Assembly: GCA_964640435.1 (NCBI GenBank)
Contig: CAZXFJ010000029.1
Location: 1-12,288 of the forward strand
Direction: 5' to 3'
DNA: 12,288 bases
From: GWA1-39-11 sp964640435
Lineage (GTDB): Bacteria > Patescibacteriota > Microgenomatia > Levybacterales > GWA1-39-11
Below the pieces are notes generated by a model. That model ran no database searches, was not told the origin of the DNA, and saw nothing but the letters and a program-made list of their open reading frames with translations. Shown here piece after piece: positions 5,648-11,347 of this stretch (position 1 is the stretch's first letter; every line of letters starts with the position of its first letter). The position numbers and the translations under genes were made by a program.

Positions 5648-7428
5648 AATTTAAAGATTTAGCCAAACACTTAGAAAAATTAGAGCATACTGCGTCGCGT
5701 AACACCATGATTGAACTTCTTGCAGATTTGTTCAAAGAAGCCGATGGTGCAGAAATCGATAAAATGGTGTATCTGCTTCAGGGAAGAGTAGTTCCGCTTT
5801 ACGAACCTCTAGAATTTGGAATGGCTGAAAAACAAATGCTTAAGGCAATTGCTTTCGCATATGATGTCCCAGATCGCGAAGTAGCGGCGGATTATAAAAA
5901 AATAGGAGACCTTGGAGTTTTAGCTGAAAAACTATCAGGTGAGACGCACAAAGGATCAAATATAACAATTAGTGAAGTGTTTGAGGAGCTTAAAAAGGTA
6001 GCAGAAACCGGTGGCGCTGGGTCCGTTGAGAAGAAGATGACAATTGTTGCAGATCTTCTAAAAAAACTTGATCCATTATCGGCTCGTTTTGTTGTAAGAA
6101 TTCCAATTGCAAAGATGCGTCTTGGATTTTCAGACATGACAGTTCTTGATGCTCTTTCATGGATGATTGATGGAACTAAAGTTCATAGAAAAGAAATAGA
6201 ACCAGTATTTAATATTCGTCCAGATCTTGGATACATAGTTAAAACCGTAAAAGAGAAGGGTGTTAAGGGTTTGGCCGCAGCAACTCCAACTCCATTTACA
6301 CCCGTTCTTATGGCTCGAGCAGAAAGGCTTTCTTCAGGGGAGGAAATAATAGAAAAGATTGGGGAATGTGCGATTGAGCCAAAGTTTGATGGATTTCGTC
6401 TACAAGCTCATAAAAAAGGAGACAAGATAAAGCTTATTACCCGAAATCTGGAGGATGTTACTTTTATGTACCCTGACGTTGTTGAAGGAATAAAACAGCA
6501 GATAAAGGCAAAAGATGCAATATTTGAGGGAGAAGCAATTGCGTATAACCGAGAAACTGGTGAATTTTTGCCGTTTCAAATAACAACTCAGCGAAAAAGA
6601 AAATATGACATAGAAGAATTTGCTGAAAAAATTCCTCTAAAGCTTATGGCTTTTGACCTTCTTTATGTCGATGGTAAAAACATGATCGATAAGCCGTATG
6701 TAGAGCGTCGAAAAGCTCTTGCCGCTCTTATAAAAGATGGTGATGTTATTATTCTTTCTGAAGAAAAAGTAATGTCTGATGCAAAAGAGGTTGAAAACTT
6801 TTTTGACGATGCAATTTCCCGTGGTCTTGAAGGAATCCTGGCAAAAAAACTTGATGGAGTATATCAAGCAGGAGCTCGAGGCTGGAGCTGGATTAAATTT
6901 AAGCGTTCGTACTCATCAAAGCTTGAAGACACAGTTGATTGTCTTGTAATGGGGTACTATTATGGTCGAGGAAAAAGAACAGCTTTTGGAATTGGAGGAT
7001 TTTTAATTGGAATTTATGACAAAAAGAGCGACCAATATCTAACAATTGCAAAAATAGGAACAGGATTAACAGATGAAGAGTGGAGGACATTGGCGAAAGA
7101 TGGCAACAAGCTTAAAGCAAGTGAAAAGCCTCCTCTGTATAGCGTTGATAAAATGCTCGAGCCCGATGTTTGGATGGAACCATCAATTGTGGTCGAAATT
7201 AAGGCAGATGAATTGACTCGTTCTCCGATTCATACTGCAGGACGAGTTATGAAAGCTTCAAAATCAGGAAGTGCTTTTGATGTAGATGTTCCAGGATATG
7301 CATTGCGTTTCCCAAGACTTGAGCGATTTCGTGATGATAGAAAGCCCGAGGATGTAACCTCTTTAGTCGAAATTGAGGAAATGTTTGATGCACAAAGAAA
7401 AGAAAAGGCTCAGAGTGGTGGAGAATAA
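5644..7428 (+). CDS. lig: ATP-dependent DNA ligase, archaeal/eukaryotic type
   Basis: The 594-residue enzyme seals nicks through a lysine-AMP intermediate. It has the domain order of archaeal DNA ligase I: a helical N-terminal DNA-binding domain (about 1-215), a nucleotidyltransferase domain and an OB fold. Motif I is E245-P-K247-F-D-G-F-R252 with K247 as the adenylated lysine. Motif III is FEGEAIA (294-300), motif IV LEGILAKK (395-402), motif V SWIKFKR (415-421), and motif VI lies near RFPRLERFRDDRKPED (555-570). Length matches archaeal enzymes of about 560-600 residues. Most bacteria replicate with NAD-dependent LigA, so this is either an additional repair ligase or a replacement; the window cannot say. 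It is the last gene of the packed fic-hypothetical-lig unit and starts within the ATGA overlap. No terminator is visible behind it. Confidence 0.95.
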   Translation: MKFKDLAKHLEKLEHTASRNTMIELLADLFKEADGAEIDKMVYLLQGRVVPLYEPLEFGMAEKQMLKAIAFAYDVPDREVAADYKKIGDLGVLAEKLSGETHKGSNITISEVFEELKKVAETGGAGSVEKKMTIVADLLKKLDPLSARFVVRIPIAKMRLGFSDMTVLDALSWMIDGTKVHRKEIEPVFNIRPDLGYIVKTVKEKGVKGLAAATPTPFTPVLMARAERLSSGEEIIEKIGECAIEPKFDGFRLQAHKKGDKIKLITRNLEDVTFMYPDVVEGIKQQIKAKDAIFEGEAIAYNRETGEFLPFQITTQRKRKYDIEEFAEKIPLKLMAFDLLYVDGKNMIDKPYVERRKALAALIKDGDVIILSEEKVMSDAKEVENFFDDAISRGLEGILAKKLDGVYQAGARGWSWIKFKRSYSSKLEDTVDCLVMGYYYGRGKRTAFGIGGFLIGIYDKKSDQYLTIAKIGTGLTDEEWRTLAKDGNKLKASEKPPLYSVDKMLEPDVWMEPSIVVEIKADELTRSPIHTAGRVMKASKSGSAFDVDVPGYALRFPRLERFRDDRKPEDVTSLVEIEEMFDAQRKEKAQSGGE

Positions 7429-7454
7429 AAACAACATTGACCTATTTTGTTATA

Positions 7455-7484
7455 TTGACAAGATAAATTGATAAATGGTATAAA
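7455..7484 (+). promoter_or_regulatory. Strong promoter of the proline-rich peptide gene
   Basis: A consensus -35 TTGACA (7455-7460), an 18-nt spacer and an extended -10 TGG+TATAAA (7479-7484) lie 9 nt before the ATG. The predicted leader is about 3 nt. Confidence 0.72.
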
Positions 7485-7493
7485 ATATTTAAC

Positions 7494-7718
7494 ATGAATC
7501 CTACAGACCCAAATCAACAGCAACCAACAGCACCTGTTACTCCTCCAGCAGGAGATCAAGCACCTGTTACTCCAACAACACCAGAACCATCAATGCCAAC
7601 TCCTCCAGCACCAGAGGCACCTGTAACACCACCATCAACTGAAGAGCCAGCACCAGCTGCTCCAGCAGAACCAACACCAGGTGGAGAAACTCCTCCTCCA
7701 GCAGCACCAGCTGCTTAA
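7494..7718 (+). CDS. Proline/alanine/threonine-rich acidic small protein
   Basis: This 74-residue product has unusual composition: 26 prolines, many A, T and E, and no K, R, H, F, W, Y, C, I or L. It starts MNPTDPNQQQ and carries three APVTP motifs (13-17, 23-27, 42-46). The first two are encoded by an exact 14-nt DNA repeat 30 bp apart (7530 and 7560). It must be intrinsically disordered and negatively charged. No signal peptide or anchor is present, and I do not recognise a function. That it is a real gene is supported by a near-consensus promoter directly upstream and an intrinsic terminator 5 nt after the stop codon, forming a complete single-gene transcription unit. It could be a flexible surface, linker-like or scaffold peptide, but export is not indicated. 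Confidence 0.72.
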   Translation: MNPTDPNQQQPTAPVTPPAGDQAPVTPTTPEPSMPTPPAPEAPVTPPSTEEPAPAAPAEPTPGGETPPPAAPAA

Positions 7719-7723
7719 TAAAG

Positions 7724-7744
7724 AACCGCTTAGGCGGTTTTTTT
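7724..7744 (+). terminator. Intrinsic terminator after the proline-rich gene
   Basis: A perfect 6-bp stem AACCGC/GCGGTT (7724-7729, 7734-7739) with a TTAG loop is followed by a T run to 7744. On the minus strand the same hairpin follows the methyltransferase stop (7749-7751), but its downstream T run is interrupted, so it may work only weakly in that direction. Confidence 0.85.
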
Positions 7745-7748
7745 GTAT

Positions 7749-8051
7749 CTAAAAATCCTGAAAATAATATTTATTGAGGTCTAAATGAGTAGAGTTTTTA
7801 AATTCAATTCCTTCGTTTTCAAGTATTTCTCTCTGTCTCTCAAGGCCTCCAAAGGCGTAACCTGGTGCTATTCGACCCTGAGCATTAACAACTCTGTGAC
7901 AAGGGGTAAGTTTTGGATCTGGATTTAAATGAAGTGCGTGACCCACAAAACGCGCTGACATATGAAGTTTCTTTGCAACAGTCCCGTATGTGGTAACTTT
8001 GCCTTTAGGAATTTTTCGTACTATTTCATAAACCTTTTCATTTGAAGTCAT
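7749..8051 (-). CDS. Single-domain O6-alkylguanine-DNA methyltransferase-like protein
   Basis: The 100-residue protein matches the C-terminal DNA-binding and active-site domain of Ogt/MGMT. It contains the helix-turn-helix with Y22 (TTYGTVAKKL), the arginine-finger position R34 (SARFVGHAL), NP (43-44) and the active motif P50-C51-H-R-V-V. Because the acceptor cysteine C51 is kept, it differs from alkyltransferase-like ATL proteins, where this is usually Trp. It may therefore repair O6-alkylguanine by itself or flag lesions for other pathways. The N-terminal ribonuclease-like domain of full Ogt is absent, and the start is fixed by the upstream gene 3 nt away. It is the last gene of a three-gene minus-strand operon. 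Confidence 0.9.
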   Translation of the reverse strand: MTSNEKVYEIVRKIPKGKVTTYGTVAKKLHMSARFVGHALHLNPDPKLTPCHRVVNAQGRIAPGYAFGGLERQREILENEGIEFKNSTHLDLNKYYFQDF

Positions 8052-8054
8052 ATT

Positions 8055-8606
8055 TTAAAGCCATGCTTGTCCAGCGTAAGCAATTATCAAATCCCTTAAG
8101 AATCGCCCTATAAAGACCAAAATTAGGAATCTTTTTAGTGGATATAGTGAAGCGCCCGCAACTATTCCAATTGCGTCAAAAAAAGGATTAGGAATAAAGG
8201 CAATGGCAACAATAATTATTGGGATATATTTGTTTTTAAACAGCTTTTCTATTTTGTCCAAAATATTTTGTTGACTTGAAGTCATTTTTTTAGAAGTGTA
8301 TCCAAAGGTAAACCCAACTATTTCACCAAGAGTTGATCCTAAAGCAGAAAGAAATGCGACTAAAATTGGGTTATATATTGTTCCGCCAATTCCAATTGCT
8401 AAAAATCCTGGAGCTGGTAAAAATAGTGTTGCGGAAGCGAGAAAATTAATTAAAGTTATTCCAATAAGGCCTAAGGATTTAAAAAATCCCCAATCGAAGC
8501 CAAAAAGAAGGGGGGAGATTAGGATAAAAGCAGACAATACAAAAAGAAGTAAGTAGATATATCTTTTTTGCGAATCTTTAAGACTATATGCTTGCTTTTT
8601 TTTCAT
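8055..8606 (-). CDS. DedA/VTT-family membrane protein (YqaA-like)
   Basis: The 183-residue integral membrane protein has hydrophobic segments at about 17-36, 44-63, 80-103, 128-150 and 158-180, plus a hydrophobic re-entrant-like stretch after PAPG (65-68). It matches the SNARE-associated/VTT (DedA) family, with the glycine-rich G90-S-T-L-G-E95, F137-I-P-N-P-F-F-D144 and the C-terminal G167-R-F-L-R-D172 motif. Several DedA proteins take part in lipid flipping and membrane homeostasis. The role of this short YqaA-like subgroup is not established. Its ATG overlaps the stop of the preceding 90-residue gene by one base (TAATG), so translation is probably coupled. The downstream methyltransferase starts 3 nt after its stop. 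Confidence 0.88.
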   Translation of the reverse strand: MKKKQAYSLKDSQKRYIYLLLFVLSAFILISPLLFGFDWGFFKSLGLIGITLINFLASATLFLPAPGFLAIGIGGTIYNPILVAFLSALGSTLGEIVGFTFGYTSKKMTSSQQNILDKIEKLFKNKYIPIIIVAIAFIPNPFFDAIGIVAGASLYPLKRFLILVFIGRFLRDLIIAYAGQAWL

Positions 8607-8878
8607 TATTTTTTCTTAATTTCGTCTTTAAGTTGCTTCATTTTCCACATAAATAGAGCACCTTTATTAGGAGTATCAGTTCGAGCATCTTTGCAGTATG
8701 AGAGTGCTTTATCAAGAATTGATCGGTGAACTGTTTTTGCAAGTTTTATGTATAAAGATTTATGCTTATGGTCATGAAGTTCTTCTGATAAGTATATCCC
8801 ATAGGCCTGAAATTCTCGGCTAATATATTTGTCTTTTACAGGATCAAATTTTTTTAAGACATCTCCTATCGTTTGCAT
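8606..8878 (-). CDS. Hypothetical 90-residue basic protein
   Basis: I do not recognise this protein. It is small, soluble and basic, and looks mostly alpha-helical. It has a central histidine-rich stretch EELHDHKHKSLYIKLAKTVH (33-52 region), one cysteine (C62), an NKGALFMWKMKQLKDE segment (71-86) and a KKK end. It could bind nucleic acid or protein, but no motif proves it. It is the first gene of the operon with the DedA-like and methyltransferase genes and shares one base of its stop with the DedA start. The extended consensus -10 exactly 6 nt before its ATG supports both the gene and the start. Confidence 0.75.
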   Translation of the reverse strand: MQTIGDVLKKFDPVKDKYISREFQAYGIYLSEELHDHKHKSLYIKLAKTVHRSILDKALSYCKDARTDTPNKGALFMWKMKQLKDEIKKK

Positions 8879-8881
8879 GTA

Positions 8882-8910
8882 TTGATTATACCAGAGTATT
8901 TTAGTTTAAT
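8882..8910 (+). promoter_or_regulatory. Promoter of endonuclease Q gene, near-leaderless
   Basis: TTGATT (8882-8887), a 17-nt spacer and TTTAAT (8905-8910) are followed by 7 nt and the ATG at 8918. This supports 8918 over the upstream in-frame TTG at 8873, which would precede the -35. Confidence 0.55.
8885..8893 (-). promoter_or_regulatory. Extended consensus -10, leaderless, for the 90-residue gene operon
   Basis: The minus strand reads TGG+TATAAT (TATAAT at 8885-8890). It is followed by exactly 6 nt and the ATG, so +1 falls on the start codon. It overlaps the -35 of the divergent endonuclease Q promoter. Confidence 0.62.
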
Positions 8911-8917
8911 AGGCGCA

Positions 8918-10297
8918 ATGGAACTTGTTTTAGACCTTCATATTCACTCCCGATTTTCAAGAGCAGTATCGCAAAGAATGAACCTTCAAAATATGTATAT
9001 TTGGGGAAGAAAAAAGGGGATAAATATTCTCTCAGTCGCCGATTTTACGCATCCGATTTGGATTCGCGAAGCAAAGAGTCAGCTAGAAGAAATAAATCCT
9101 GGAATATATAGACTTAAGGATTTAAATGGAGTAAATCAGGAACTTGGGGAACTTTCTGTAAAAGAATTTCTAGGTCCATATTTCATGCTTTCAACTGAAG
9201 TATCGGCCATATATACGGAAGAAGGAGTGCCTCATAGAATCCACAATTTAATCTTTTCCCCAAATTTTGAAACTGCAGAAAAAATTAATGCCGCATTGTT
9301 AAAGATGGGAATAAACTTGTCGTCTGATGGTAGACCAATTCTTGGAATATCAACTAAAGCACTCGCTCAAGTTCTATTTGAAATAGATCGCAAGATTGCA
9401 ATAATCCCTTGCCATGCCTGGACACCTTGGTTTTCTTTATATGGATCACGCTCGGGCTACGATCGAATACAAGATTGTTTTGGTGAATATACAAAATATA
9501 TTTTTGCAATAGAAACGGGGTTATCTTCTGACCCAGTTATGAACTGGCGAATAAATGAGCTTAATACGCGTTCTGTTGTTTCATTTTCTGATGCTCATTC
9601 AATGCAGAAGATGGGACGTGAAGCAACAATTATTGTTCCAACAAGCGGTGGGAAAATAAAGAACGAAGACATTACCTATGACAATATTTTAAATTCATTT
9701 GTCAGAGGTCGAGAGCGAACATTTAAGATCGGATATACTATTGAGTTTTATCCAGAAGAAGGAAAATACCACTATACGGGACATAGAAATTGTGGAATAT
9801 CATATTCACCAGACGATGATAGAAATAAAGGGACAATTTGTCCCGTTTGTAAACGACCACTAACAGTTGGAGTAATGCATAGAGTAGAGGAACTCGCTAA
9901 CACCCCTGAAAGCTTTAGGCCAAGAAAAGATGAGTTTGGGGTTGTATGGATGGAAGATCCAAAAAGTGTTCGCCCGCCATATGTATCTCTTGTTCCCTTG
10001 CTTGAGATTCTCTCCGAAGCGCTTCACAGTGGAATTGCGACTGACAAAGTTATGACTGTTTTTGATAGATTAGTTAACCATTTTGGCTCTGAGCATGAAG
10101 TGTTATTTCGCGTATCATTGCAAGACATTAGAAATGTTGCCGGTGATAGAATTGCTGCGGGAATTGAAAAGGTCAGATCGAGAAACATAAAAATTGTGCC
10201 TGGATTCGACGGGGAATATGGAAAGGTTGCTATCTGGGATGAAGCAGAAGAAGCAGAGCGTGCACAGGCAAAAGATCAGATGGGCCTCGGGTTTTAA
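8918..10297 (+). CDS. Endonuclease Q family protein (PHP-domain DNA repair nuclease)
   Basis: The 459-residue protein matches endonuclease Q, which nicks DNA 5' of deaminated bases (uracil, hypoxanthine, xanthine) and abasic sites. The N-terminal PHP metal site is visible: D6-L-H8-I-H10, D42-F-T-H45, E94 (STEVS), H109 (RIHNL), H166 (PCHAWTP) and S224-D225-A-H227. A zinc-finger-like segment follows, with H289-R-N-C292 and C308-P-V-C311, leading into RPLTVGVMHRVEELA (313-327), as in characterised EndoQ proteins. The C-terminal part (about 350-440) contains a helical region with the pattern RNVAGDRIAAGIEKVRSRNI (405-424). The start M at 8918 begins directly with the PHP strand. The last 20 residues are acidic and probably flexible. 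The gene is monocistronic and divergent from the methyltransferase operon. Confidence 0.9.
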   Translation: MELVLDLHIHSRFSRAVSQRMNLQNMYIWGRKKGINILSVADFTHPIWIREAKSQLEEINPGIYRLKDLNGVNQELGELSVKEFLGPYFMLSTEVSAIYTEEGVPHRIHNLIFSPNFETAEKINAALLKMGINLSSDGRPILGISTKALAQVLFEIDRKIAIIPCHAWTPWFSLYGSRSGYDRIQDCFGEYTKYIFAIETGLSSDPVMNWRINELNTRSVVSFSDAHSMQKMGREATIIVPTSGGKIKNEDITYDNILNSFVRGRERTFKIGYTIEFYPEEGKYHYTGHRNCGISYSPDDDRNKGTICPVCKRPLTVGVMHRVEELANTPESFRPRKDEFGVVWMEDPKSVRPPYVSLVPLLEILSEALHSGIATDKVMTVFDRLVNHFGSEHEVLFRVSLQDIRNVAGDRIAAGIEKVRSRNIKIVPGFDGEYGKVAIWDEAEEAERAQAKDQMGLGF

Positions 10298-10303
10298 CCA
10301 CAC

Positions 10304-10333
10304 TTGATTTGTTTAAAAGTTACTTGCTATAGT
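10304..10333 (+). promoter_or_regulatory. Promoter of the small membrane protein gene
   Basis: TTGATT (10304-10309), an 18-nt spacer and an extended -10 TGC+TATAGT (10328-10333) are visible. The predicted start is near 10340, giving a leader of about 31 nt, longer than for any other gene here. Confidence 0.6.
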
Positions 10334-10353
10334 TTAAGTATATCTCATTAAAG

Positions 10354-10364
10354 AAAGGTGGTGA
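10354..10364 (+). promoter_or_regulatory. Strong Shine-Dalgarno site
   Basis: AAAGGTGGTGA ends 6 nt before the ATG at 10371. It differs by one base from the full anti-SD complement AAGGAGGTGA. It is the only clear ribosome binding site in the window. Confidence 0.8.
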
Positions 10365-10370
10365 TAATTA

Positions 10371-10814
10371 ATGGCAAAATCAAATGATGTAAACCAACTT
10401 ATCGGAACAGTTGAAGAGTGGTTCTCAAAACTTCCACCTTTACCTAAGAAATGGAATGAAGTTATCGTAAAATTTGTTCCTTGGATTTCACTTATCTTCG
10501 GAGGACTTGGAGTGCTTGTTGCACTGGCTTCCTTTGGAATTCTAACAGTTCTTGCTCCTTTTGTAGCTTTAGGTTACGGAGCAGGTGCAGCAAGTAGCGG
10601 AATCATTGGATCAGTTCTTTTCTTGATCTCAAGCGCTTTAATGCTTCTTGCTTTCCCAGGAACAAAGGCACATAAAATTCACGGTTGGAATTTGCTTTTC
10701 TACAGTTATGTAGTAAGTCTTATTTCAAGCGTAATTGCGTTTTCATTTGGAGGAGTAATAGGAGATTTAATCGCTTTCTATATTCTTTTCCAAATAAAGT
10801 CTCACTATAAATAA
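10371..10814 (+). CDS. Small multi-pass membrane protein, function unknown
   Basis: I do not recognise a family. The 147-residue protein has an amphipathic N-terminal helix (about 5-20), a PPLPKKW segment (22-28), then four or five hydrophobic stretches at about 33-56, 57-72, 76-96, 107-124 and 127-142. The second and third are glycine/alanine/serine-rich (LGYGAGAASSGIIGS, 67-81). A charged loop PGTKAHKIHGW (96-106) and a short basic tail suggest a positive-inside cytoplasmic end. It has its own promoter, a near-perfect Shine-Dalgarno site and a 3' region with a perfect palindrome and a long hairpin. Together these predict an abundant monocistronic membrane protein. Its high use of CTT and GGA codons is consistent with this but was not counted. 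Confidence 0.8.
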   Translation: MAKSNDVNQLIGTVEEWFSKLPPLPKKWNEVIVKFVPWISLIFGGLGVLVALASFGILTVLAPFVALGYGAGAASSGIIGSVLFLISSALMLLAFPGTKAHKIHGWNLLFYSYVVSLISSVIAFSFGGVIGDLIAFYILFQIKSHYK

Positions 10815-10835
10815 ATATTTGGATCCAAATATTTA
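10812..10835. repeat. Perfect 24-bp palindrome at the membrane protein stop codon
   Basis: Each 12-base half is the exact complement of the other, centred on GGATCC. The palindrome begins with the TAA stop codon itself. As RNA it would form a 10-bp hairpin with a GAUC loop. It lies 3 nt before a second, longer hairpin. Confidence 0.85.
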
Positions 10836-10838
10836 GCG

Positions 10839-10876
10839 AATTACCTTGGAGCGTATGCTCCAGGGTAATTTTGTTT
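10839..10876 (+). terminator. Long-stem intrinsic terminator after the membrane protein gene
   Basis: Arms 10839-10852 and 10857-10870 pair over 14 bp with a single G-U wobble (T10846-G10863) and a GTAT loop. The T-rich end TTTTGTTT follows. It should end the membrane protein transcript upstream of the trxA promoter. Confidence 0.82.
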
Positions 10877-10887
10877 ATGGATCTACA

Positions 10888-10920
10888 ATATCACCGCAGA
10901 ATTACCGCATGATTCCCGCA
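10888..10920 (+). repeat. Three 11-bp phased CCGCA repeats upstream of trxA
   Basis: CCGCA occurs at 10894, 10905 and 10916, exactly 11 bp apart. The units also share A and T at unit positions 3 and 4. The array ends 30 bp before the trxA -35. Spacing of about one helical turn suggests a protein-binding site. Confidence 0.5.
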
Positions 10921-10950
10921 AAAGTTATCAGTAGTGTATACATTGTTATC

Positions 10951-10980
10951 TTGACACTAGATAATTTTATGTACTATACT
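10951..10980 (+). promoter_or_regulatory. Promoter of trxA
   Basis: A consensus -35 TTGACA (10951-10956), an 18-nt spacer and a -10 TATACT (10975-10980) are followed by 10 nt and the ATG, giving a leader of about 4 nt. A TGTATACA palindrome (10935-10942) lies just upstream of the -35. Confidence 0.72.
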
Positions 10981-10990
10981 AATTATCTCT

Positions 10991-11314
10991 ATGGATGCAA
11001 TTACCCTCACAGACGCAAATTTCGAAGAAGAAGTATTAAAAAGTAACATTCCAGTTGTTGTAGACTTTTGGGCAGAGTGGTGCCAGCCATGTAAGATGGT
11101 TAGTCCCTTAATTGATGAACTTGCAAAAGAATACGAAGGAAAGGTAAAAATTGGAAAGCTTAATGTTGACGAGAACTCAAGAAGTGGAGATTATGGTGTT
11201 ATGTCTATTCCAACAGTTATGATCTTCAAAGACGGAAAGCCTTTAACAACTATGATTGGAGTTCAAAGCCGCGATTTATACAAAAGCAAGATTGACGCAG
11301 CTGTTGCCTCCTAG
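10991..11314 (+). CDS. trxA: Thioredoxin
   Basis: The 107-residue protein has the standard thioredoxin length and fold. It shows VVVDFWAEW (22-30), the redox motif W30-C31-Q-P-C34-K and the cis-proline P74 in MSIPTVMIFKDGKP. It acts as a cytoplasmic dithiol reductant for enzymes such as ribonucleotide reductase and methionine sulfoxide reductase. The active site is CQPC rather than the canonical CGPC, which may shift its redox potential. The gene is followed 33 nt later by thioredoxin reductase, its natural electron donor. The ATG is supported by a promoter placed immediately upstream. No Shine-Dalgarno is present. Confidence 0.95.
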   Translation: MDAITLTDANFEEEVLKSNIPVVVDFWAEWCQPCKMVSPLIDELAKEYEGKVKIGKLNVDENSRSGDYGVMSIPTVMIFKDGKPLTTMIGVQSRDLYKSKIDAAVAS

Positions 11315-11335
11315 TTTTTAGCTACATATTTGTAG

Positions 11336-11341
11336 TAATAT
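11336..11341 (+). promoter_or_regulatory. -10-like element before trxB
   Basis: TAATAT lies exactly 6 nt before the trxB ATG, matching the leaderless spacing of other genes here. No convincing -35 is seen. It may add to read-through from trxA. Confidence 0.35.
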
Positions 11342-11347
11342 TCTTTT

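Noticed and set aside
5892..6137. Antisense open frames inside the ligase, recF and trxB genes
   Set aside because: They lie wholly within genes with clear motifs, lack promoters and family features, and look like reading-frame shadows.
8873..8917. TTG start giving endonuclease Q 15 more residues
   Set aside because: It precedes the -35 element, and the PHP domain begins right at M 8918.
10877..10912. Tiny reading frame over the CCGCA repeats
   Set aside because: Only 11 codons without a ribosome binding site; the repeat spacing is 11, not a multiple of 3.
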